From: Falsirhodobacter xinxiangensis
GTDB taxonomy: Bacteria; Pseudomonadota; Alphaproteobacteria; Rhodobacterales; Rhodobacteraceae
Direction: 5' to 3'
Assembly (NCBI RefSeq): GCF_004959935.1
Contig: NZ_SMYN01000020.1
Coordinates: forward strand, 1-46,654
DNA: 46,654 bases
The notes under the pieces are model-generated. The model made no database searches, was not told the origin of the DNA, and worked only from the letters and a program-made list of their open reading frames with translations. Positions 36,224 through 44,800 of the stretch are shown here, one piece after another (position 1 is the stretch's first letter; the number at the start of each line of letters is the position of its first letter). A program made the translations under genes and the position numbers.

Positions 36224-36982
36224 GTGAATATGCCACTCAACCCTCAACATTTCAATGACCTCGTGACGCCAGCGTTGCGGACGACCTCGAAAATCATCGC
36301 TGAGCGGTTCGGAAAACGTCATGCAGACGTTCTGCGCGCCATCCGAGATATGGTGGAAAAAGAACCGGTCTGGGGTCAGCGCAATTTTGCGTCGTTCAAA
36401 AACAATGACTTAACTGGCGAGAGCACTTCCCACTACGAGATGACCCGCGACGGATATTCGATGCTCGTTATGGGGTTCACCGGAGAGAAGGCGATGGAGT
36501 GGAAGATCCGCTTCCTCGAAGCCTTCAACAAGATGGAGGCAATCCTTAAGGCGCAATCGCAGCCGGTCGCGATTGATCTGAACGACCCGGCTCAACTGAT
36601 GCCCCTTCTGGCGAGCTACACCCAGCGAACCCAGATCGCTGAGGCGAAGGTCGAAGTGATGGCTCCGAAAGCTGATGCGTTCGACGTCCTCGACGCTTCG
36701 GAAGGGTCGATGACGGTGCGCGAGGCGGCGAAGGTTCTGGAGGTGCCGGAGCGCAAGTTCATTCGCTGGCTCGAAACCCGTGGCTGGGCGTTTCGGCAGA
36801 ACGGTGTCGGCCAATTGCAAGCCTACGTTGATAAGCGAAACGCGGGCTACCTGACCCACAAGCCGCGCACTTACTTCGACGAACGAGTAGGCGAGAACGT
36901 GACGAAGCCGCAGATGATGGTCACGGCTAAAGGCCTTGCGCGTCTGGCGGCCGTCTTTTCGAAAGAGGGAGCGCCAAAATGA
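36224..36982 (+). CDS. Phage antirepressor, Rha N-terminal and KilAC C-terminal domains
   Basis: 252 residues. The N-terminal part (TTSKIIAERFGKRHADVLRAIRDM, later YEMTRDGYSMLVMGFTGEKAMEWKIRFLEAFNKME) is a pRha domain. The C-terminal part (about 125-250: AFDVLDASEGSMTVREAAKVLEVPERKFIRWLETRGW...VTAKGLARLAAVF) is the KilAC/ANT domain of phage antirepressors. Start GTG 36224 (AAAGG upstream) or ATG 36230. Such proteins bind or displace phage repressors. Under control of the flanking RHH proteins it could inactivate the CI-like repressor. Confidence 0.88.
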   Translation: MNMPLNPQHFNDLVTPALRTTSKIIAERFGKRHADVLRAIRDMVEKEPVWGQRNFASFKNNDLTGESTSHYEMTRDGYSMLVMGFTGEKAMEWKIRFLEAFNKMEAILKAQSQPVAIDLNDPAQLMPLLASYTQRTQIAEAKVEVMAPKADAFDVLDASEGSMTVREAAKVLEVPERKFIRWLETRGWAFRQNGVGQLQAYVDKRNAGYLTHKPRTYFDERVGENVTKPQMMVTAKGLARLAAVFSKEGAPK

Positions 36983-37341
36983 ACCGCCGCAACCTTCTTC
37001 GCTCGGCACCTGCCGCTGGCTTCGCCGCCTTGCTAGTCGGCGCAACACCCGCCATCGCGGCGGAACAAGCCGAAACGCCGATCGCCGCGATGTTTCGTGA
37101 ATGGTCAGCCCTATACGCTTTCATCAATTCCGATGAGGCGCGCGGCATGGACGATTTCGAATGGACGCCGCAGCACGACCGCATGTGGCGAATCGCGGAC
37201 GACATCATCGAGATGCCCGCGCAAAACGCTGCCGACTTTGTCCGCAAGGTCATCGCTAATACGTGCCGAGGAGAGCATGGACTGCCGGATCACAGTCAGG
37301 CACCCGCGCTTTGGAATGAAGCACAGGCGCTGGCGGCTTAA
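36979..37341 (+). CDS. Small Tat-signal exported protein
   Basis: 120 residues. The N-terminus MNRRNLLRSAPAAGFAALLVGATPAIAAEQ is a Tat-type signal (RR, hydrophobic, A-x-A). The mature part contains MFREWSALYAFINSDEARGMDDFE and WRIADDIIEMPAQNAADFVRKVIA, a helical domain seen in accessory proteins of alphaproteobacterial phages. Starts in ATGA overlap with the antirepressor. Exported function unknown. Confidence 0.65.
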   Translation: MNRRNLLRSAPAAGFAALLVGATPAIAAEQAETPIAAMFREWSALYAFINSDEARGMDDFEWTPQHDRMWRIADDIIEMPAQNAADFVRKVIANTCRGEHGLPDHSQAPALWNEAQALAA

Positions 37342-37347
37342 AGATAG

Positions 37348-37369
37348 GACGGTCCCTCAGGGGGCCGTC
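37348..37369. terminator. Hairpin between convergent genes
   Basis: GACGG...CCGTC with inner CCC/GGG pairing at 37348-37369, in the gap and over the last codons of the minus-strand gene. No strong T run on either side; may serve both converging transcripts. Confidence 0.35.
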
Positions 37370-37707
37370 TCCAACGGGATAAGGTGCTCCCGCAGTTTTG
37401 CGCATATGCCTTTTGCGAAAGGATTTGGCTCAGTCGCCTCGGCGGTTTCCATTTCGTGGCGAGCCTGCTTGATTTGCTCATCGCTCGGGGGGTCGTCCAA
37501 TCGCCTCGCTTCTTCTTCGAAGTTGCGGAATGCGATATCAAATAGTTCGTTATCGCCAAATTGAGCGCGGCACATCGCAGAGATGGCCAACTGCATTCCG
37601 GCAGTCTCAAACTCTGGGCTAACCGCCTCAGAGGATTGAGCGAAAGCGCAGGAGGCAGAAAGAAGCAAGGCCTGCCCCGCCGCTCGAAGGATGGTTACGG
37701 AAGTCAC
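37357..37707 (-). CDS. Exported moron protein
   Basis: 116 residues with an N-terminal signal peptide (ILRAAGQALLLSASCAFAQS, cleavage after AFA). Mature part is acidic, helical (QLAISAMCRAQFGDNELFDIAF, EQIKQARHEMETAEAT), two cysteines that could pair (in AMCRAQ and GICAKL). Minus strand in the plus-strand tail cluster, second in a two-gene operon. Function unknown; periplasmic. Confidence 0.6.
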   Translation of the reverse strand: MTSVTILRAAGQALLLSASCAFAQSSEAVSPEFETAGMQLAISAMCRAQFGDNELFDIAFRNFEEEARRLDDPPSDEQIKQARHEMETAEATEPNPFAKGICAKLREHLIPLETAP

Positions 37708-38111
37708 CTGAACTTCTCCACTTCGCCATCGTCATATACCAGCCCCCGGATACATGTAGAGATGACGACATCTTCTTTCGCAACGTCCGCTAGACGCAGA
37801 TTGCTGTATATACCTGTTTGTTCGACAGTGCCCCCGGCATCGATCTTCATGTCAGGATTGAAGGCGATCCGAAGGATATCCCTGCCTAGAACGTCTTGAA
37901 AAACGATGCTGCCATCCACCATTCGGATAGACCTATCCGACACGTTGGCGACAGAAACACCCAACCGCAGTTCCTTCATGAACGAACCGTCTGCCAGAGC
38001 AGACGAGTAGTCGGTCACCAGCAGAATATCGTCCTTCCCGTTTGAGCAAGCCTCTTGGGCGAACGCCATAGACGGGACTAAAAAGGCCCCGGCAATCATC
38101 AACCACTTCAT
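37704..38111 (-). CDS. Exported moron protein
   Basis: 135 residues from the ATG at 38111 (GAGGAG upstream). Signal peptide MKWLMIAGAFLVPSMAFAQ, then a beta-rich mature domain (LRLGVSVANVSDRSIRMVDGSIVFQDVLGRDILRIAFNPDMKI, VVISTCIRGLVY) that looks like an immunoglobulin-like/FxLYD-type fold. ATGA overlap with the following exported gene, so the two probably work together in the periplasm. Opposite to late transcription, so likely expressed in the lysogen. Confidence 0.6.
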   Translation of the reverse strand: MKWLMIAGAFLVPSMAFAQEACSNGKDDILLVTDYSSALADGSFMKELRLGVSVANVSDRSIRMVDGSIVFQDVLGRDILRIAFNPDMKIDAGGTVEQTGIYSNLRLADVAKEDVVISTCIRGLVYDDGEVEKFR

Positions 38112-38192
38112 TGCAAATCTCCTCGCATCCACTGATCCGAAATAGGAATCAGCGGGATATTCGCAATGTGAGGCTTCAACTCAAGGTAAAAC

Positions 38193-40229
38193 ATGGCAAG
38201 CAGCGTGATCGGCAACCTTCGGGTTGCCTTGGGCCTTGACAGTGCGGCCTTCCAAGGCGGTCTGAGGAACGCCTCCAAGCAGGCGGACGGCTTTGCGGCC
38301 ACGATCCGGGGGCTTGCCGCATCGATGGCCGGCGCGTTCAGCGTCGGCGCTTTGGCGGCTGCGGCTGACCAGTTCACGCAGATGCAGAACGCATTGCGGG
38401 CACTGGAAGGCGATCAGGCGGCGGTCAACCGAACAATGGAGGAATTGAACGCCATCGCGGGCCGCACCCGCGCGCCGCTGGATGCCACGGTCAAGCTGTA
38501 TCAGCGCATGGCAATCTCGGCGAACGAGCTGGGCGTCAACCAGCGCGACGTGTTCCGCTTCACCGAGAACATCGGCCTTGCGCTGGCTCAGGCCGGCGGA
38601 TCGTCGCAGGAAGCCGCTGGCGCGCTGTTCCAGCTTTCGCAGGCCATGGGCGGCGGGATCGTCCGGGCCGAGGAGTTCAACTCGATCGTCGAGGGCGCTT
38701 ATCCGATCGCCCTTGCGGCGGCCAAAGGCATCGACGAGGCGGGCGGATCAGTCGCGAAGCTGCGCCAGATCATGCTGGCCGGAAACCTGACCTCCAAACA
38801 GTTCTTCGACGCGATCCTGTCGCAGACAGACGAACTGGAGGAAACCTTCGGTCGCACGATGCCAACGATCAGCCAAGCCCTCGGGCGGCTGCGCGATAGC
38901 TTCGTGGTGTTTATCGGGCAGATGGATCAAGGGGCGGGCGCATCGGGCCGGGTGGCGCAGGCGATCTTGTTGCTGGCCGACAACCTGCGCCGGGTGGCAA
39001 CCTATGCGGCGACTGCGGCTGCCGGCTGGGTCACATATCGGGCGGCAACCATCGCGGCTACTGCCGCAACCGGGGGTTTCACTGCCGCACTGACGCTGTT
39101 GCGAACGGCAATCGCCAGGACTGGGATCGGCGTTCTGGTCGTCGGCGCGGGAGAAATGGTCCACCAGTTCATGTTGCTCACGCAGCGCGCGGGCGGCTTC
39201 GGCAATGCGATGAACCTTCTCGGCGACGTCGTGAACTCCGTCTGGGCTGAGATCGGGCAGGGCGGGCAGGCGCTGGTTCACATATTGAAGGGCGCGGCGT
39301 GGGCAATCGCCGGATCATTTATCGACGCCTTCCGGTGGATTTTCGACCAGTGGGATAACCTCATCAACTCGATGCTGGGGCCGTTCAACTCGATGCTGAG
39401 CGGTATCGGCGCGGATTTTCAGCTGAATGCGGCGAACCCCATTTCTCAATCGCTGCGGGGTGCCTCGGCGAGCGTTCAGCAATGGGCTGCGGAATCATTC
39501 GGGGCGGCCGCTACTGTCTATGACGGAATGACACGGACCAAAGCCGCAGTGGACGCGCTGAAAGGGGCAGTGGATGAGGCCGCTGTTTCGACCGGAGGGG
39601 CCGCTGCGGCGGCTGACAGTCTGAACGCTGCGTTGGCTGGCGTGGGCAACTCTGCTGCGTCCGGTGGAGGACGCGCCGCAACAGCTATGGAGCCTTTGAG
39701 GCAGACGGTTGAAGAAATCAACGTCGCTGGCGATCAGATGAAGGACACCCTCGGACGCGCATTCGCCGACCTGACCGCGCGGGGCGGGGAGTTCCGCGAC
39801 GTGCTGAGCAGCGTCTTGTCCAGCCTCGCTGAGATGGCCGCCAGTTCAGCGTTCGATGCCCTCTGGTCGAGAGGCAAGGGGGGCGGCCTTGGCGGGTTCA
39901 TCGGTGGCCTGTTTGGCATCGGCAGCAACGCCAACGGCACGAACAACTGGCGCGGCGGCTGGTCGTGGGTGAACGAGCGCGGCGGCGAGTTGATGAACCT
40001 GCCGAGCGGAACCCAGATCATCCCCCACGACATCAGCAAGCGCATGGCCGACAATGCCAGCGGCGGTGAGAACGTGCATGTGACGGTCGGCATTGACCCG
40101 CAGTCCGGCAACCTCACCGCATTCGTAGATCGCCGTTCGGCGGCCACGGCCTCGGCGGTGGTATCGTCCTACGATCAGGCGATGCCGCAGCGCCTCCAGC
40201 AGATCAACCAAAACCCGAGGTTCCGCTGA
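38193..40229 (+). CDS. Tape measure protein
   Basis: 678 residues. N-terminal GNLRVALGLDSAAFQGGLRNASKQADGFAATIRG and the region RTRAPLDATVKLYQRMAISANELG...FNSIVEGAYPIALAAAKGI are typical of the tape-measure domain (TIGR02675/TMP). A hydrophobic stretch at about 260-315 and Ala-rich helices follow; the C-terminus has NWRGGWSWVNERGGELMNLPSGTQIIPHDIS, a common TMP ending. Sets tail length; at about 1.5 angstrom per residue that predicts a tail near 100 nm. A lambdoid-type siphovirus of short to medium tail. Confidence 0.92.
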   Translation: MASSVIGNLRVALGLDSAAFQGGLRNASKQADGFAATIRGLAASMAGAFSVGALAAAADQFTQMQNALRALEGDQAAVNRTMEELNAIAGRTRAPLDATVKLYQRMAISANELGVNQRDVFRFTENIGLALAQAGGSSQEAAGALFQLSQAMGGGIVRAEEFNSIVEGAYPIALAAAKGIDEAGGSVAKLRQIMLAGNLTSKQFFDAILSQTDELEETFGRTMPTISQALGRLRDSFVVFIGQMDQGAGASGRVAQAILLLADNLRRVATYAATAAAGWVTYRAATIAATAATGGFTAALTLLRTAIARTGIGVLVVGAGEMVHQFMLLTQRAGGFGNAMNLLGDVVNSVWAEIGQGGQALVHILKGAAWAIAGSFIDAFRWIFDQWDNLINSMLGPFNSMLSGIGADFQLNAANPISQSLRGASASVQQWAAESFGAAATVYDGMTRTKAAVDALKGAVDEAAVSTGGAAAAADSLNAALAGVGNSAASGGGRAATAMEPLRQTVEEINVAGDQMKDTLGRAFADLTARGGEFRDVLSSVLSSLAEMAASSAFDALWSRGKGGGLGGFIGGLFGIGSNANGTNNWRGGWSWVNERGGELMNLPSGTQIIPHDISKRMADNASGGENVHVTVGIDPQSGNLTAFVDRRSAATASAVVSSYDQAMPQRLQQINQNPRFR

Positions 40230-40837
40230 TGGCGCTGGTGTTTCCCCTCGCCGCCGACTTCTTCGCTGGTCTGCCCGTGTCGTCGTGCTCGCTCGATCTG
40301 GGCGAGGCAATGCAGGTCAGCGGGCGCACGGCGGGCGGATCGGTCCTGACGGCGGGCCTTGGCGCGCGGCTGTGGCAGGGGTCGGTGAACCTGACGCCCA
40401 TGACCGCGCGGCAGGCAGAGGCGGTTCGGGCGCGGCTGAACGTTCTGCGCGAGCCGGGGCGGACGCTGCTGGTCACGCCGTATCCGGTGGACCGGCCGGC
40501 TGCGGGTGCCACGACCGGCCTGACCATTGCGGCGATCAGCACCAACAGCCGCGAGATGCGTCTGAGCGGCGGCACGCTGGAGCCGGGCGACGGGCTGTCC
40601 TTCACCTATGGCACGAACCCGATCCGATACGCCTTCCACCGCGTCGTCGCGAACAACGGCGGACTGCTGGAGGTTACGCCGAACATCCGCCCCGGTGCCG
40701 CTGTGGGCGCGGCGGTGCGCGTGGTGCAGCCGTGGTTCAAGGCGCTGATCGTGCCCGGCAGCGTGAACGCCGGGACCGCGCAGCCCGGCGACCTGATCAC
40801 CGGCATCTCCTTCGATATCCAGCAGACCCTCCGGTAA
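40229..40837 (+). CDS. Distal tail protein-like
   Basis: 202 residues, ATG overlapping the TMP stop. Beta-rich with FPLAADFFAGLPVSSCSLDLGEAMQ, GARLWQGSVNLTPMTARQAEAVRARLNVLREPGRTLLVTPYP, and ending PWFKALIVPGSVNAGTAQPGDLITGISFDIQQTLR. It lies where siphoviruses place the Dit-like protein or the DUF2460-type GTA gp12 that joins the tail tube to the tip. Confidence 0.7.
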   Translation: MALVFPLAADFFAGLPVSSCSLDLGEAMQVSGRTAGGSVLTAGLGARLWQGSVNLTPMTARQAEAVRARLNVLREPGRTLLVTPYPVDRPAAGATTGLTIAAISTNSREMRLSGGTLEPGDGLSFTYGTNPIRYAFHRVVANNGGLLEVTPNIRPGAAVGAAVRVVQPWFKALIVPGSVNAGTAQPGDLITGISFDIQQTLR

Positions 40838-40839
40838 CC

Positions 40840-41439
40840 ATGCGCGCCATTCCCGCAGCAATCGCCGCCGCTCGTGCAGAGCGCGCGGGCATCATCTCGC
40901 ATCACCTCGTCTGGGTGCGCGCAAAAGACCGGGAGACGGGGGCCGCGTCTCCCATCGGCTTCTGGACCGGCGACGATCACCGCGAGTTCACGGTTGGCGG
41001 GGCGTCCCGACTCTATTACGGCGCGGGCGGGCTGCTGGCGCTGGATCAGATCGTGCAGGGCGTCGGCATGGAAGTTCGGCAGCATCAGATCAGCCTTTCC
41101 GGCATCGCGCCGGAGGTTGAGTTGGCGATCCGAGGCTATGAGGTCCGTCTGGCCCCGTGCGAGATCCATCGGGCCGAGTTTTCGACCGAGACAGGGGCGC
41201 TGCTGGCCGCGCCGGAGATGGTCGTGGACGGTGAAGTCGATGCCGTGACCATAACCACCCCGCAGATCGGAGGCGAGGCGACGGTGGGCATGCGCGTGCT
41301 GTCCAACGCCGCGCTTCTGACGCGCCCGCTGGCGATCAAGCGGTCGGACGAGAGCCTGCGCGCCCGCGCGCCGAATGACGCCTTCTTGCAATACGCGAAG
41401 ATCAGCGGGTCGAAGGGCGATCCGTGGGGAGCGAAATGA
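40840..41439 (+). CDS. Phage tail-tip protein (DUF2163/GTA gp13-like position)
   Basis: 199 residues from ATG 40840, three bases after the previous stop; the longer frame is a shadow. Contains HHLVWVRAKDRETGAASPIGFWTGDDHREFTVGG and RLYYGAGGLLALDQIVQGVGMEVRQHQISLSGIAPEVELAI, repeated beta patterns as in tail-hub proteins. Gene order (Dit-like, this, cysteine peptidase-like, tip protein) matches the GTA tail-tip order. Baseplate hub role likely. Confidence 0.7.
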   Translation: MRAIPAAIAAARAERAGIISHHLVWVRAKDRETGAASPIGFWTGDDHREFTVGGASRLYYGAGGLLALDQIVQGVGMEVRQHQISLSGIAPEVELAIRGYEVRLAPCEIHRAEFSTETGALLAAPEMVVDGEVDAVTITTPQIGGEATVGMRVLSNAALLTRPLAIKRSDESLRARAPNDAFLQYAKISGSKGDPWGAK

Positions 41440-41822
41440 GACTGCACGATTACATCCGCTCCACCGCGCGCATGCCGTTCAAGCTCGGGCAGCATGACTG
41501 CGCGACCTTCGCGACGGGTTGGGTGCTGGCCGCGACGGGGCGCGACATCAGCGAAGGGCTGGCCGGACGCTATCGCACCTATGCGGGCGGGCTGCGGCAG
41601 GTCCGCAAGCTGGGTTATGACGACCATGTCGCCCTGATCGCTGCGCATCTGCCGGAGCGGGCAAGCATCGCGGATGCCATGCCGGGTGATATCGCCGTGG
41701 TCGAGGGCGAGGATGGGCTGGCGCTGGGCATCTGCGCTGGCGATCACGTGCAGGTGCTGACCGAGCGCGGCTTCGGCGTGGTCGATATGGCGCAGGCGCT
41801 GCGCGTGTTCGAGGTGCGCTGA
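41436..41822 (+). CDS. NlpC/P60-like tail peptidase (DUF6950 type)
   Basis: 128 residues from ATG 41436 (ATGA). GQHDCATFATGWVLAATG has the catalytic cysteine at about 23, and DAMPGDIAVVEGEDGLALGICAGDHVQVLTERG the C-terminal strand with the histidine (GDHVQV). Proteins of this fold in tail tips cleave peptidoglycan cross-bridges to assist DNA entry. Short relative to classic NlpC/P60; activity not proven. Confidence 0.75.
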   Translation: MRLHDYIRSTARMPFKLGQHDCATFATGWVLAATGRDISEGLAGRYRTYAGGLRQVRKLGYDDHVALIAAHLPERASIADAMPGDIAVVEGEDGLALGICAGDHVQVLTERGFGVVDMAQALRVFEVR

Positions 41823-44800
41823 TGTCGAAGGTGGCAAAGGTTCTCGTCGGCGCGGCAGCCATCGGCTTCGCAGCCTTCACGGGCGGCGTTTCCCTCGCGG
41901 GCCTCGGATCGTTTCTGACGACCGGCATCACCGGGCGGCTGCTGACGTCCGTGGCTCTGTCGGCTCTGTCCCAGGCGCTGGTGAAGCCGCAAGGGCAGAA
42001 GAACCCCGGCATTCGGTCCAGCAGCACCGCGCGCGGCGACATCAACCCTGACGGCTTCATCCTCGGGCGATATGCGACGGCGGGGGCGGCTGTCGCGCCG
42101 CCCTATACCCATTCCCGGTCCGGCCACAAAACACCGAACCCGTATCTGCAATACGTCATCCACCTTGGCGGCGCGCCGGGGCAGGGGCTCGCAGGGCTGC
42201 TGATCGACGGGCGCACGACGGAAATCCTCGGCACGGAAATCCCGTGGGACGGCTCCACCAACTTCGGCGGCGCGAACGACGCGGCGGGCAAGCGGCGCGA
42301 ATACGGGCGCGAGGTTCGGATCGACGGCAGCGATACGATTGCCTGCTGGGTGCGGTTCGTCGACGGCACGCAGACGGTGGCGGATGGGCGGCTGGTGAAC
42401 CGATACCGGAACCACCCGGAGCGCCCGTGGACGTCCAGCATGATCGGTGCGGGCATCAGCTATGCCATCGTGACGTTCCAGCTGGAGCAGCCGCTGTTCT
42501 CGGGCTTTCCGCAGGTGCAGTTCATCGTGGACGGCATCCCGCTCTACGACCCGCGCAAGGACAGCACGGCGGGCGGCAGTGGCGCGCATCGGTGGGGCCA
42601 GCCCGCGACCTATGAGCGGACCGAGAACACCGCCGTTCAAATCTACAACCTTCTGAGAGGCATCTCTCTGCCCGGCGGGCGGGTCTATGGCGGGCGCGCG
42701 CGGGCGGAGCAACTGCCGACATCGTCGTGGTTCGCGGGCATGAACGCCTGTGACGCGTCGGTTGCGCTGGCAGGGGGCGGGTCGGAGAAGGCGTGGCGCA
42801 CCAGCTACGAGATTTCCGTCGCGGATGAACCGGCCTCGGTGATCGAGGAACTATGCAGCGCCGCGTCGATCCAGCTGACCGAGATGGGCGGGACGTGGAA
42901 GATCCGCGTCGGCGCGCCCGGCGTGCCGGTGGCGTGGCTGACCGATGACGACATCATCATCAGCCAGGAGCAGACGCACGAGCAGTTCCCCGGCCTCGAC
43001 AAGACCTATAACGGCGCGAGCATCAGCTTTCCCGATCCGGCGAGCGGCTGGCAGGCCGTGGAGGCCCCGATCCATGTGCGCGCGGACTATGCGGCGCAGG
43101 ATCAGGGGCGCGAGCTGATCGCCAACCTGTCGCTGCCCGCTGCCCCGTATCAGGCGCAGAACCAGCGCCTCGCGCGGGCCTATGTGGAGGAAGAGCGCCG
43201 CTTCCGCCGCCATGTCGTGACCCTGCCGCCGGATTATGGCGTTCTGGAGCCGCTGGACGCGCTGGCATGGTCGAGCGAGCGGAACGGCTACGAGGACAAA
43301 ATCTTCGAGGTCGTGCAGACCACGACTGATCCTGTCACCCAGCTTGTGACGGCCAGCCTGCGCGAGCGCGATCCGGCGGATTACGACTGGGAGCCGGGGT
43401 TCCAGCTGCCCTATGCGCCGAAGCCGCCGATCTGGACCGGGCCGGTGGTGGTCGAGGTGGGGGATTTCGCGGTTTCCCCGTTGATCATCACCGATGCCGA
43501 CGGCGTCGCGCGGCGCCCGGCGCTGCTGCTGACATGGGACACCGACGATCTACAGGACGTGGATGGTCTGGAATGGGAGGTCCGGCTTTCGGGCGCGACC
43601 GATCCTCTCCTGCGCGGCAGCATCACCGATGTGATGGCGGGGCGGCTGGTCATCGCTGAGGGGATTCTGCCGAACGAGGCCTATCAGGTCCGCGCGCGGA
43701 TGGTGGGCAAGGCGTTCGACAATATCTGGAGTGTCTGGCTGGCGGTCGTTGCGCCGAATGTCGGTCTCGGCGAGCGCGACATTGCCCAAGAGGTTTTCGA
43801 CGAAATGCGCGACATTGCCGCGCAGGCCGGGATCGAAGCTGTCACGACGCTGCCCGCGACGGGCCGTCCGAACCAGATCGTGATGAAGCTGCCGGAGGGC
43901 GTGCTGTATCGCTGGGACGCGGCGGCGGGGCAGTGGGTCACGACGATCTATGCGGGCATCCCCGATGGGGCCATCACCATCGCAAAGTTCGCGCAGGGCA
44001 TCCGCCCGGCGGAAGTGCTGGACGCGCTGCCGGGCGCACCGCACACCAAGGGGCGGCTGGTCTTCCTGACGACCGACAACAAGCTGTATCGCAACACCGG
44101 CACGGGCTGGACCGCTGCGGTGCCGTCAGCGGACATTACCGGCACGATCACCAGCGCGCAGATTGAGGGACTGGCGGCGTCGAAGGTTACGGGGCAGCTG
44201 ACGAACGACCAGATTGCGGCGGTGGCGGCGGCAAAGCTGACGGGGCAGATCACGGGCACGCAGATCACCGATGGCGCGGTGACGACGGCGAAGGTCGCGG
44301 CGGGCGCAATCGAGACGGAAAAGTTGGCCGCAGGATCGGTCATTGCAGACAAGATCGCGTCGAACGCTGTCACGGCGGTCAAGATCCAAGCCGGGTCCGT
44401 GGAGACGGCGAAGCTGGCCGCCGGTGCGGTTGAAGCCGACAAGATCGCGTCGGGCGCGGTGACGACGGCCAAGCTGGACGCGCTCGCAGTCACGACGGAG
44501 AAGCTGGCGGCTAACTCGGTCACGGTCGGCAAAATCCAAGCCGGGGCCGTGGGCGCGGATCAGATCGCGGCCAATGCGATTACGGCGAAGCAGTTGCTGG
44601 TGATGGATTTCACCAACCTTATCCTCGACCCGGACTATAGCGCCGAAAACTCTGGATATTGGAACCTCCTCGGAACCACCTCGGGCATCAGCAGGCAACC
44701 CACACCTTCGAACATGCAACGCCCCACGGCGGTGGTGATTGCAGATACGATCACTGCCGGAACTGGCGTCCGCGTTCAGCCGAGCACGCCTATCCCGGTC

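Noticed and set aside
41744-42712. 322-residue open frame on the minus strand
   Set aside because: Antisense of the tail-tip gene; Arg-rich shadow.
44140-44600. DNA repeats considered as a CRISPR or recombination array
   Set aside because: They follow the 11-12-residue protein repeat of the fibre and stay in frame; no unique spacers.
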